NCBI GenBank assembly: GCA_003222935.1
Contig: QHXL01000035.1
Span: 10,914-25,138 of the forward strand
Direction: 5' to 3'
From: Acidobacteriota bacterium
Lineage (GTDB): Bacteria > Acidobacteriota > Blastocatellia > Pyrinomonadales > Pyrinomonadaceae
DNA: 14,225 bases
How positions within the stretch are numbered: the first letter of the stretch is position 1; every line of letters begins with the position of its first letter. Shown piece after piece: positions 6,525-13,273 of this stretch. The translations under genes and the position numbers were made by a program. The notes under the pieces were generated by a model, which saw only the letters and a program-made list of their open reading frames with translations, was not told the DNA's origin and did no database searches.

Positions 6525-7268
6525 CTAACGATAAACTCTTCTCCCAGCCTGTAGAAATGGAACTGCCTGGTTCCATAACGTGCCGTTTCTGTTAGTTATT
6601 GGTTCAGGAGAATATGACGCGAGAAAGGCCCGGCGGGGTTTGTCTGTGATATTGGCGCCACTGCAATGGAACGTAGTGCTCGCCAGTGCAATTATGCTTC
6701 CGCTGGGAACAGGAATGGCAACACCTGGATCACTCCCGCGATAACCAACGAGGTCATTCAACGTCTTGTCCCGTTTGTGTTCGACTACTCCCCTGGATTC
6801 GGCGCGGCTGTAAGGCAAGACATACAGTCCACCATTTTCTTCCGTCATCTCATCGAGCGCACACCATAAACTGAGGTACGGTTTATGAGGATGGCCCAGG
6901 ATATACCCCGAATCCTGGTGCCAGGCAAATGGAAGCCCGGACCTGGGCCACTTTATGACAAACAATTCGAGGAACAAGTAGGCGTCTGGACCTAACACTG
7001 GTCCAACAATTTCCATCATCAAATCGCCGAATAGGAAGCTTTCCAAGCAGGGACTTTCCTCATGTCGGCACGGGAGTGAGTATCGCTTCCCCTTATGAGA
7101 TAAGCCGAGTGTTTCAGCACCAGCCCTTTCCATACTCTCGACCTGTAAATCCAGGCTCTTCTTGCATTCAATCTGCAATTCGGTCAGCTCTCGCTCAGGG
7201 ATAACGCGTTCAAGCACAAAATAACCTTCGTCATGAAATTGCTTGATATCGGCTTGAGTAACTCGCAA
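6525..7268 (-). CDS. Phytanoyl-CoA dioxygenase (PhyH) family oxygenase
   Basis: This is a 247-residue 2-oxoglutarate/Fe(II) oxygenase of the PhyH family. The metal triad is H117 and D119 (WHQDSGY) plus H201 (TFHCSGANIT), and R212/R213 follow as the 2-oxoglutarate anchor. The N-terminal segment ADIKQFHDEGYFVLERVI is the usual PhyH opening. The start is a TTG at 7268: no ATG or GTG lies in frame between it and the upstream stop, and GAGG sits about 8 bases before it. Family members hydroxylate lipids, halogenated compounds or secondary metabolites; the substrate here is not predictable. It is divergently placed from the histidine kinase gene, and the 177 bases between them hold no promoter I can defend. 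Confidence 0.87.
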   Translation of the reverse strand: MRVTQADIKQFHDEGYFVLERVIPERELTELQIECKKSLDLQVESMERAGAETLGLSHKGKRYSLPCRHEESPCLESFLFGDLMMEIVGPVLGPDAYLFLELFVIKWPRSGLPFAWHQDSGYILGHPHKPYLSLWCALDEMTEENGGLYVLPYSRAESRGVVEHKRDKTLNDLVGYRGSDPGVAIPVPSGSIIALASTTFHCSGANITDKPRRAFLASYSPEPITNRNGTLWNQAVPFLQAGRRVYR

Positions 7269-7445
7269 CTCCTTATCCTCAGGTTCAAAGGGTTGTACGG
7301 CTGCTATATTCTTTTCAGGCCTATTCTAAGATCACAGCGTAAAAAAGTCGCTGATTGTTCAGCTGGTAAGAAATCTCGTCATCTGTGGAACAACCTATAT
7401 GACTCTATGCCTCAAGGTCGCAGCTTGTGATAGGCTTTCGAGCCG

Positions 7446-9095
7446 ATGACGCATCCGGAGAACACGAGTGCAGCCGTCAGGACGGCTGGTTCCAGACTCG
7501 GCTGGTTCGTAATTGCACTCCTTTGGAATCGCTCAGGAGATTCACAACATGCTCCCGCCAAGAGCCTGGTGCTCATCTCGATTGCCGCTGGATTGACGAT
7601 CATCTACTCACTGATCCTGCGCGTTTCGCGAAACATCCTTCTCCAGGCAAAATTCCAACTCACTGTCGACATCCTCCTTGTCACCTGGCTCGTCTGGAAT
7701 TCTGATGTCATTCACTCACCTTACATCGCACTCTATATCGTCATAATCGCAGTCTCGAGTTTGTTCCTTGGAGCTCGCGATGCCGTTGTCACTTCAGTCG
7801 GTTGCGCCGTCGCTTTTACCGCGTGCGCGCTTGCGCTGACGTTTTGGGGCGATCCTCAAGCTCAGCGCTTTGGTGAGCGTTCGCTGTCGGAAACAATCCA
7901 ATCAGTGGGAATGTTCGATGTCGCATTCTTTGTTGTCGGACTCCTGTCTGCCCGGCTAGCTGAACGCCAATCTCGATCCGATTTGAGTTTATTGGAAGCC
8001 ACGCAGTCGTTGGCAAATCTTCGGGCACTTCATGAGCGGATCGTCGAGTCGATTCGTTCCGGGGTTGTTACCACCGACCTGGAAGGTCGCATTTACACTT
8101 TCAATTCGGCAGCACGAGAGATTACCGGATACCAGGAAGACGAAGTGCGTGGCAAGGATGCCTCGACCTTCTTCGGTGAAATCAAAGGCCTGTACATGAA
8201 CGAATCACTTCGCGCTTCCAAGTTAGGCGAAGCTAGTCCGCGTTATGAAACCGACTGTCTCACACCGGAAGGTCTCAGGCTTCGTCTGGGTTTTAGTATC
8301 GCCCCGCTGTTTTCCGAGTCGAACGAAACGACCGGCATGGTGATCACTTTTCAAGACCTGACCCAGGTACGCGCGCTTGAAGAGACTTCGCGACGACAGG
8401 ACCGGCTCGCGGCAATCGGGAGAATGGCGGCGTCGATAGCGCATGAAATTAGAAATCCCCTGGCGGCGATGCGTGGATCCATTCAAATGTTGCGAGCTGA
8501 GATGGATAACGACTCATCGCAAACCGAGTTAATGGAAATCATCCTTCGTGAATCCGATCGGCTCAATCGCATCATCACCGACTTTCTCAACTATGCCCGT
8601 CCGCGCTCGCTTGCTCCAACGCGAGTTAACATTGGCGACCTGCTTCATCAGACGTTTGCACTGCTAAAACACAGTCCGGAGATCCTCGCAACGCAGAACG
8701 TAGTCGAAGAACTTCCAGACACTCCGTTGATCGCCGAGGCGGATGAAGGACAACTCAAACAAGTGTTTTGGAACCTGGCCCGCAACGCACTACAGGCGAT
8801 GCCCGACGGTGGGACGTTAACTGCCAGCCTGGAAAAAAACTCGCACAGTCGACTTCGTATCTCATTTTCAGATACCGGTCGCGGAATGAAGCCAGACCAG
8901 GTTGAGCATCTGTTTGAACCGTTTTCCTCGACCACAGGCGGCACAGGACTGGGCCTGTCAATTGTTTATCAAATCATCCGCGACCATGGTGGTACAATCA
9001 ACGTACGAAGTCGCGAAGGACAAGGCACAACAATTACGGTTGAACTACCCTCGACGAATTCGATCGAGCCAAGAGACAACAATCTAACAATCTAA
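7446..9095 (+). CDS. pilS: PilS-like membrane sensor histidine kinase
   Basis: This is a 549-residue kinase. Residues about 40-170 hold four or five hydrophobic segments forming a membrane sensor region. A short linker leads to a PAS domain at about 195-305 (SIRSGVVTTDLEGRIYTFN). The HisKA box holds the phospho-acceptor H333 in IAHEIRNPLAAMRGS. The ATPase domain shows the N box (N443/N447 in FWNLARNALQA), the G1 box DTGRGM (476-481) and the G2 box GGTGLGLS (498-505). This layout, the gene for a sigma-54 activator 24 bases downstream, and three pilin genes beyond support a PilS role: phosphorylating PilR to control pilin transcription. The name rests on context as well as sequence, since NtrB-type kinases look similar. 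An in-frame TAG just upstream makes the ATG at 7446 the first possible start; its ribosome-binding site is weak. Confidence 0.85.
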   Translation: MTHPENTSAAVRTAGSRLGWFVIALLWNRSGDSQHAPAKSLVLISIAAGLTIIYSLILRVSRNILLQAKFQLTVDILLVTWLVWNSDVIHSPYIALYIVIIAVSSLFLGARDAVVTSVGCAVAFTACALALTFWGDPQAQRFGERSLSETIQSVGMFDVAFFVVGLLSARLAERQSRSDLSLLEATQSLANLRALHERIVESIRSGVVTTDLEGRIYTFNSAAREITGYQEDEVRGKDASTFFGEIKGLYMNESLRASKLGEASPRYETDCLTPEGLRLRLGFSIAPLFSESNETTGMVITFQDLTQVRALEETSRRQDRLAAIGRMAASIAHEIRNPLAAMRGSIQMLRAEMDNDSSQTELMEIILRESDRLNRIITDFLNYARPRSLAPTRVNIGDLLHQTFALLKHSPEILATQNVVEELPDTPLIAEADEGQLKQVFWNLARNALQAMPDGGTLTASLEKNSHSRLRISFSDTGRGMKPDQVEHLFEPFSSTTGGTGLGLSIVYQIIRDHGGTINVRSREGQGTTITVELPSTNSIEPRDNNLTI

Positions 9096-9119
9096 ATAAA
9101 CGCCCTCTAACTTTCGACT

Positions 9120-10637
9120 ATGGCAAAACTGCTAATCGCAGATGATGAACTCGGAATGCGGCAATTCCTGACGCACTTGCTGCAGCGTGAAGGACATACG
9201 GTTCGTGTTGCAGTAAACGGCAATGAAGCGATGGCGATGCTGCGTGAAGAACCTGCAGACGTGCTGCTGTCGGACATTCGCATGCCGGACATGGGGGGAG
9301 TCGAACTCCTACGCGCAGCGCGCGAGTTACTGCCCAATCTCGAAGTAATCATGATGACTGCTTTCGCAAACGTTGATACAGCTCGGGAAGCGTTCCTACT
9401 GGGAGCTTTTGACTTTGTTCAGAAGCCTTTCGACAACGATCTCTTAAAGGAAACCGTTGCTCGCGCACTCGTCAAAGTTTCGCTGATTCGCGAGAAGGAA
9501 GCTCTCCTTGTAGAGAACAAAGCGTTAATTCAAGGGCAACGCACGCGGGGCAAGCTTGGCAATATCATCGGTCGTAGCGCACGAATGATGTCGCTGTATC
9601 AGATGATTGAAACTGTGGCGCAGGTCCAGTCGACAGTGCTCGTCACGGGGGAGTCAGGAACGGGAAAGGAATTGGTAGCGCGGGCGATTCATGACATGAG
9701 TCCACGCGCCGAACGACCATTTGTCTCGGTTAACTGCGGCGCTTTCACCGAAACGCTGCTGGAGTCGGAGCTATTCGGTTACATCAAAGGATCGTTCACC
9801 GGCGCCAATTCAAATCGCAAAGGATTATTCGAAGCCGCAAATAGTGGCACGATCTTTCTCGACGAAATTGGCGAGATGTCGCCGGCGATGCAGGTAAAAC
9901 TATTGCGTGTTCTCCAGGAAAGAAAAGTCAGGCCGGTCGGCGCTACGGAAGAGATGCTGGTCGACACAAGGGTGATTGCGGCCACAAATCGTGACCTGGC
10001 CAGTATGGTCTCGATTGGCACCTTCCGCGAAGACCTTTACTATCGAATCTCAGTCATTCCAATCGAACTGCCGCCACTCAGAGAACGCTCGGAAGATATA
10101 TCCGAACTAGCCACTCACTTCATTGAAAAGTTCTGCGCGCCCACAGGTCGGAGTTTGACCATCAGTGAGAACGCGATGCGTTTACTGGAGAGATACTCCT
10201 GGCCCGGAAACGTCCGCGAACTCGAGCACACGATCGAACGAGCAGTCGCACTTGAGCATACTTCCACGATTGAGCCCGAACGACTTCCAGAAAAAGTCAC
10301 CAACTACAATCCATATCGCGTTGCGGAAGCTATGGAGTTTCCCGACGAAGGCATAAATCTCACCGCCCATCTCGATCAATTGGAAAAGTCTTACCTGGTC
10401 GAGGCTCTCCGCCGCACGAGTGGAAACCAAACAAACGCTTCGGAGTTACTACGTCTGTCAGTGCGATCACTCAGGCACTTACTCGACAAGCACGGCATTC
10501 GGGGTCTAACTGCACAGATGCGCGACGAAAGACGCGGTCCCGATTCGGCTCCACGCCGCCGGGCCACCGATCCGACTCCTCGCAGGCGTTCAGATGACGA
10601 TGAGGAACTCGCCGCCGGTGCCGGTGAAAGTAGCTAG
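9120..10637 (+). CDS. pilR: PilR-like sigma-54-dependent response regulator
   Basis: This is a 505-residue NtrC-class activator. The receiver domain (about 1-120) has the acidic pair D8/D9, the phospho-acceptor D52 (LSDIRMPDMGG), T80 and K102. The AAA+ domain (about 148-385) has Walker A GESGTGKE (177-184), Walker B at TIFLDEIGEM, and the sigma-54 contact loop at 224-229, which reads GSFTGA instead of the usual GAFTGA. A Fis-type helix-turn-helix lies at about 435-460 (NQTNASELLRLSVRSLRHLL). After it comes a 40-45 residue polar tail rich in Arg, Asp and Pro, longer than in typical PilR. It should bind upstream activator sites and open sigma-54 promoters; the three pilA promoters downstream are the obvious targets. 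No clear ribosome-binding site is seen, which suggests coupling to pilS. Confidence 0.9.
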   Translation: MAKLLIADDELGMRQFLTHLLQREGHTVRVAVNGNEAMAMLREEPADVLLSDIRMPDMGGVELLRAARELLPNLEVIMMTAFANVDTAREAFLLGAFDFVQKPFDNDLLKETVARALVKVSLIREKEALLVENKALIQGQRTRGKLGNIIGRSARMMSLYQMIETVAQVQSTVLVTGESGTGKELVARAIHDMSPRAERPFVSVNCGAFTETLLESELFGYIKGSFTGANSNRKGLFEAANSGTIFLDEIGEMSPAMQVKLLRVLQERKVRPVGATEEMLVDTRVIAATNRDLASMVSIGTFREDLYYRISVIPIELPPLRERSEDISELATHFIEKFCAPTGRSLTISENAMRLLERYSWPGNVRELEHTIERAVALEHTSTIEPERLPEKVTNYNPYRVAEAMEFPDEGINLTAHLDQLEKSYLVEALRRTSGNQTNASELLRLSVRSLRHLLDKHGIRGLTAQMRDERRGPDSAPRRRATDPTPRRRSDDDEELAAGAGESS

Positions 10638-10689
10638 ACTCCAATTCTTACCGGCTTCACCAAGAACCAGCGACTAAAAGCAAATCTAG

Positions 10690-10798
10690 ATCTATTGCAA
10701 GTAAGGAAGGGTGGTTTACCCCCGCTCTTAACCCCAGGCTCTCAAAGGCCCAGGACAAAGAGCGGGGGTAAACCCGCCCTTCCTTACTTGCAATAGAT
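10690..10798. repeat. 109-bp long inverted repeat between pilR and the first pilA
   Basis: The left arm (10690-10729) and right arm (10758-10798) are reverse complements over about 40 bases, with one mismatch and one single-base gap. Both arms carry the block TTGCAAGTAAGGAAGGG (or its complement) and a CCCCCGCTCTT end. The loop is 28 bases. No ORF lies inside. No run of T follows either arm, so it is not a standard intrinsic terminator, although such a hairpin could block read-through from pilR. Its size and form suggest a MITE or other dispersed palindromic element. A target duplication is not evident. Confidence 0.8.
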
Positions 10799-10848
10799 AT
10801 CGAGACTCCTACTCAGATGACTAAAATTAGATTACTAACTAACCACAG

Positions 10849-10887
10849 TGCCACAAAGCGTCAGATCCCGCCTGCCAGAAAACGTCA
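10849..10887 (+). promoter_or_regulatory. Paired putative PilR-binding palindromes upstream of first pilA
   Basis: Two 15-base sites occur: TGCC-N7-GTCA at 10849-10863 and TGCC-N7-GTCA at 10873-10887, starting 24 bases apart. The A-rich centres are similar (ACAAAGC and AGAAAAC). The second site centre is about 92 bases before the GG of the -24 element. Matching pairs lie at the same place before the other two pilA genes. Assignment to PilR is inferred from position and gene context. Confidence 0.6.
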
Positions 10888-10970
10888 GTAATCAGCTCGA
10901 ACTAAGCTGAAATTCATCGCGACTGCAAAAAACCATCGAATTTCTAACCGGTTTTGAGCCTGGACCCCAT

Positions 10971-10986
10971 TGGCACACCGGTTGTT
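10971..10986 (+). promoter_or_regulatory. Sigma-54 (-24/-12) promoter of first pilA
   Basis: TGGCAC at 10971-10976, five bases, then TTGTT at 10982-10986. The GG at 10972-10973 and the G at 10984 have the exact -24/-12 spacing; the only departure from the TGGCAC-N5-TTGC consensus is T for the final C. Transcription would start near 10997, giving a leader of about 97 bases. The same variant sequence precedes all three pilA genes. Confidence 0.8.
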
Positions 10987-11093
10987 AAGTAAGCTGCGGA
11001 CACTTCGCGTTCTGCGCGGCATCAATAGTGAACGGAAGCCGGTGGCGCGAGATTAGCAACTCTCTAATTTCTCTTAAGGAGCACGCAACTAGA

Positions 11094-11585
11094 ATGACTA
11101 CCAAACGCCAAGAAGGCTTTTCGTTAATCGAACTTCTCATCGTGGTTGCGATCATCGGCATCATCGCCGCAATCGCCATCCCGAATCTCTTAGCTTCACG
11201 CCGCGCCGCAAACGAAGGCTCGGCCCAATCGTCAATCCGCACAATCTTCAGTGCTGAAGCCACCTACCAGGCAACTGCCGGTAACGGTGTTTTCGGTGCC
11301 CACTCGGCTCTGATGAGCAACTTCCTGATCGACTCAGTACTTGGTCAGGCCACCACCAGCACGTCGCCAAAGAGCGGCTACATTTTTCTAACAGCTGCCG
11401 GTAGTGGTAGCGGCGCAACCGCAACCTTCTATTCACATTGCGTCCCCGCCACCACGAGCGGTGTCTCGCAGACCGGTACCCGTCGCTTTGGTATCACCCA
11501 GGTGGGTGTACTCCGCGGCGATACCACACTGAGCGCGCCGTCAGATGGTGCTGCTGTTGAAGCAATGCCAGCTCTCGGTAACTAG
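11094..11585 (+). CDS. pilA: Type IV pilin, first of three tandem copies
   Basis: This is a 163-residue type IV prepilin. The leader is eight residues, MTTKRQEG, cleaved before F9; mature F1 and E5 (FSLIELL) are the canonical processing and assembly residues. A hydrophobic helix (IVVAIIGIIAAIAIPNLL) follows, then the family region ASRRAANEGSAQSSIRTI. The C-terminal end GTRRFGITQVGVLRGDTTLSAP is shared with the other two copies, while about residues 64-113 vary. It has a single cysteine (C116), so no internal disulfide loop as in classical Gram-negative pilins. I chose the ATG at 11094; AAGGAG lies 12-13 bases upstream. The protein would be processed by PilD and assembled by the type IV pilus machine, which is not encoded here. 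Confidence 0.93.
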   Translation: MTTKRQEGFSLIELLIVVAIIGIIAAIAIPNLLASRRAANEGSAQSSIRTIFSAEATYQATAGNGVFGAHSALMSNFLIDSVLGQATTSTSPKSGYIFLTAAGSGSGATATFYSHCVPATTSGVSQTGTRRFGITQVGVLRGDTTLSAPSDGAAVEAMPALGN

Positions 11586-11609
11586 TAGTAAGAGCTAACG
11601 CAAACAGTG

Positions 11610-11647
11610 AAGGGTGGAGTCAATCGACTCCACCCTTTTTGTTTTTC
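11610..11647 (+). terminator. Intrinsic terminator of first pilA
   Basis: A perfect 12-bp stem pairs 11610-11621 with 11626-11637 around the loop AATC. It is followed directly by a T-rich tract (11636-11647, interrupted by one G). It begins 25 bases after the stop codon of the first pilA. Confidence 0.93.
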
Positions 11648-11670
11648 TTCTTTAGGCCGCTGCACCAGAG

Positions 11671-11709
11671 TGACAAAAAACGGGCTCCGCACTGTGGCAC
11701 TTATTGTCA
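11671..11709 (+). promoter_or_regulatory. Paired putative PilR-binding palindromes upstream of second pilA
   Basis: The sites are TGAC-N7-GGGC at 11671-11685 (the weaker half-site) and TGGC-N7-GTCA at 11695-11709, starting 24 bases apart. The second site centre is about 88 bases before the GG of the -24 element. TGTGGCAC within the second site resembles a -24 element but lacks a -12 partner at the right spacing. Assignment to PilR is inferred. Confidence 0.5.
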
Positions 11710-11788
11710 CCGAGTGGCCCATTAAAATCGGAGACTCGAACTAAGACAGTTTCCACTGGGCTTTTCCTAAGCAGGTCAAAGATGAGGC

Positions 11789-11804
11789 TGGCACAAGCCT
11801 TGTT
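11789..11804 (+). promoter_or_regulatory. Sigma-54 (-24/-12) promoter of second pilA
   Basis: TGGCAC at 11789-11794, five bases, then TTGTT at 11800-11804, with GG-N10-GT spacing identical to the first and third pilA promoters. The predicted start is near 11814, giving a leader of about 86 bases. The leader contains a possible stem pairing GCGTTTT (11822-11828) with AAAACGC (11843-11849). Confidence 0.8.
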
Positions 11805-11899
11805 ACTCAAACACCGATATGGCGTTTTGCGCGACGCAGGAAAAAACGCGAAGGCCACACGCAACTAACCCGATCGTCTCTTAAAGGAGCCTATTACCA

Positions 11900-12385
11900 A
11901 TGAACACCAAACGCCAGAAAGGTTTTTCACTGATCGAACTGCTGATTGTAGTCGCGATCATTGGCATCATCGCGGCCATCGCGATTCCTAACCTGCTCGC
12001 ATCACGCCGCGCTGCCAATGAAGGCTCAGCGCAGTCATCGATTCGCACGCTCTTCAGTGCCAACGCCACCTATCAATCGACCGCCGGCGCCGGCTCATTT
12101 GGAACTCTCGCCGAGATGATGGGCCAGAACTTGATCGACTCCGTACTCGGCCAGGCCGACGTCACAGCCAAGAGCGGTTACCTCTTCACTGTTGACGGCA
12201 TCGGCGGCACGGGCGCTACCGCGACGTTCTTTGCCCACTGTGTTCCGGCAACGACGAGTGGTGTTTCGCAAACAGGCACGCGACGCTTCGGTATCACCCA
12301 GACTGGCGTACTCCGTGGCGACACGACATTGAGTGCTCCAGCAGACGGGGCCGCTGTCGAAGCTTTGCCTGCATTGGGTAATTAA
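11900..12385 (+). CDS. pilA: Type IV pilin, second of three tandem copies
   Basis: This is a 161-residue prepilin with the eight-residue leader MNTKRQKG before F9, mature E5, and the same hydrophobic helix as the first copy. AAAGGAG lies 10 bases before the ATG. It is about four-fifths identical to the first copy by eye. Differences are concentrated at about residues 51-111, including a two-residue deletion, and the last 45 residues are nearly the same. A single cysteine is at C114. Many third codon positions differ from the first copy despite the protein identity, so the duplication is not recent. It is flanked by its own promoter and terminator. Confidence 0.93.
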   Translation: MNTKRQKGFSLIELLIVVAIIGIIAAIAIPNLLASRRAANEGSAQSSIRTLFSANATYQSTAGAGSFGTLAEMMGQNLIDSVLGQADVTAKSGYLFTVDGIGGTGATATFFAHCVPATTSGVSQTGTRRFGITQTGVLRGDTTLSAPADGAAVEALPALGN

Positions 12386-12410
12386 CTAGTCACCCAGGCG
12401 TTTTTAGAAC

Positions 12411-12451
12411 AAGAGGAAGTGAGTCTTGAACTCACTTCCTCTTTTCTTTTT
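12411..12451 (+). terminator. Intrinsic terminator of second pilA
   Basis: A perfect 14-bp stem pairs 12411-12424 with 12430-12443 around the loop CTTGA, and is followed by a T-rich tract (TTTTCTTTTT). The first palindrome of the next pilA module starts only 14 bases later. Confidence 0.93.
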
Positions 12452-12464
12452 AGTTGATCTGCTG

Positions 12465-12501
12465 TGACAAAAAGCGTGATTCGTTTTGACGAAAATTGTC
12501 A
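12465..12501 (+). promoter_or_regulatory. Paired putative PilR-binding palindromes upstream of third pilA
   Basis: The sites are TGAC-N7-GTGA at 12465-12479 and TGAC-N7-GTCA at 12487-12501; the second is a perfect 4+4 palindrome and the best match in the window. They start 22 bases apart. The second site centre is about 89 bases before the GG of the -24 element, as in the other two modules. Assignment to PilR is inferred. Confidence 0.62.
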
Positions 12502-12581
12502 GGCTGGTTGGTTGCTAAAGGCCCCTTCTTATCAGTGTGCAATTTCGCTAATAGTTTTTCACTAGTGGTGTTCAAAAGGAG

Positions 12582-12597
12582 TGGCACAGTCCTTGTT
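12582..12597 (+). promoter_or_regulatory. Sigma-54 (-24/-12) promoter of third pilA
   Basis: TGGCAC at 12582-12587, five bases, then TTGTT at 12593-12597. This is the same variant and spacing as the other two pilA promoters. The predicted start is near 12607, giving a leader of about 88 bases. Confidence 0.8.
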
Positions 12598-12694
12598 ATT
12601 ACTGATTTTGGACTTCGCGTGAAGTGCGCACGATTACAAGAAACCCTCGTGGCGCGAAAGATCCTTTGCACAAAAGAAGGAGCGTTAAGTCAGA

Positions 12695-13180
12695 ATGAAA
12701 AACAAGGACCAATCAGGCTTTTCTCTAATTGAACTACTCATCGTGGTCGCCGTCATCGGCATAATTGCGGCGATCGCAATACCCAACCTGCTTGCTTCAC
12801 GTCGATCGGCAAATGAAGGATCTGCGCAGTCATCAATCCGAACCATCCATAGTGCGCAAGCCACCTACCAGGCAACAGCTGGAGCAGGAGCGTTTGGCTC
12901 TCTGGCGAACCTCATGGGCGAAAGACTCGTCGACTCCGTCCTGGGCCAGGCCGACGCCACCGCCAAGAGCGGCTTCATGTTCAACATCGTCGACATCAGC
13001 GGAACTGGCTCCGCCGCTCAGTACGGCGCATACGCAGTCCCAGCAACAACGACTGGCGTTGGTCAAACAGGAACACGACGCTTCGCGATGACTCACGTTG
13101 GTGTGCTTCGTGGTGATACGACACTCAGTGCGCCTTCTGATGTTGCGGAAATCGACGCGATGTCCGTCATGGGCAATTAA
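12695..13180 (+). CDS. pilA: Type IV pilin, third of three tandem copies
   Basis: This is a 161-residue prepilin with leader MKNKDQSG before F9, mature E5 and the shared hydrophobic helix (V for I at one position). It is the most divergent copy. It lacks the cysteine found in the other two (YAVPATT instead of HCVPATT), has AMTHVGV where they have GIT, and ends DVAEIDAMSVMGN. GAAGGAG lies about 11 bases before the ATG. The conserved GTRR and GVLRGDTTLSAPSD segments are kept. Loss of the cysteine and a changed tail suggest a distinct subunit, such as a minor or alternative pilin, but a major pilin cannot be excluded. Confidence 0.92.
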   Translation: MKNKDQSGFSLIELLIVVAVIGIIAAIAIPNLLASRRSANEGSAQSSIRTIHSAQATYQATAGAGAFGSLANLMGERLVDSVLGQADATAKSGFMFNIVDISGTGSAAQYGAYAVPATTTGVGQTGTRRFAMTHVGVLRGDTTLSAPSDVAEIDAMSVMGN

Positions 13181-13211
13181 TACAACCCCCCCTTCCATCA
13201 AAATTCCCTCT

Positions 13212-13256
13212 GGGGCGGAGTTCACTCACTCTGCCCCCCTCGCCTTTTGAGCTTAG
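13212..13256 (+). terminator. Probable terminator of third pilA
   Basis: GGGGCGGAG (13212-13220) pairs with CTCTGCCCC (13229-13237) with one G-T wobble, around an eight-base loop. Only a short TTTT lies about ten bases beyond, so it is weaker than the terminators of the other two copies. Some read-through into the membrane protein gene 18 bases further on is plausible. Confidence 0.55.
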
Positions 13257-13273
13257 CTAACTGAAACCTGCAA

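Larger units (their letters stand above)
10638..11093. other. 456-base intergenic region between pilR and first pilA
   Basis: There is no gene here. From left to right it holds about 50 unremarkable bases, the 109-bp inverted repeat, a pair of putative activator palindromes (10849-10887), an 80-base AT-richer spacer, a -24/-12 promoter (10971-10986) and a leader of about 97 bases. A GTG at 11028 is in frame with the pilin, but it would add 22 residues ahead of a normal leader peptide and was rejected as a start. Confidence 0.75.

Noticed and set aside
7269..7445. Sigma-70 promoters in the region between the phyH-like and pilS genes
   Set aside because: TATATT- and TAGAAT-like boxes are present, but none has an acceptable -35 element at 16-18 bases.
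10690..10798. CRISPR or intrinsic terminator reading of the long inverted repeat
   Set aside because: There is only one unit, with no spacers, and no T tract follows the stem on either strand.
11028..11093. GTG start giving a 185-residue first pilin
   Set aside because: It would put 22 residues before a standard eight-residue prepilin leader; the other two copies start at the matching ATG, and the ribosome-binding site lies between the two candidate starts.
11695..11709. A second -24/-12 promoter at TGTGGCAC upstream of the second pilA
   Set aside because: There is no TTGC/TTGT element at GG-N10 spacing; the site fits the paired palindrome pattern instead.
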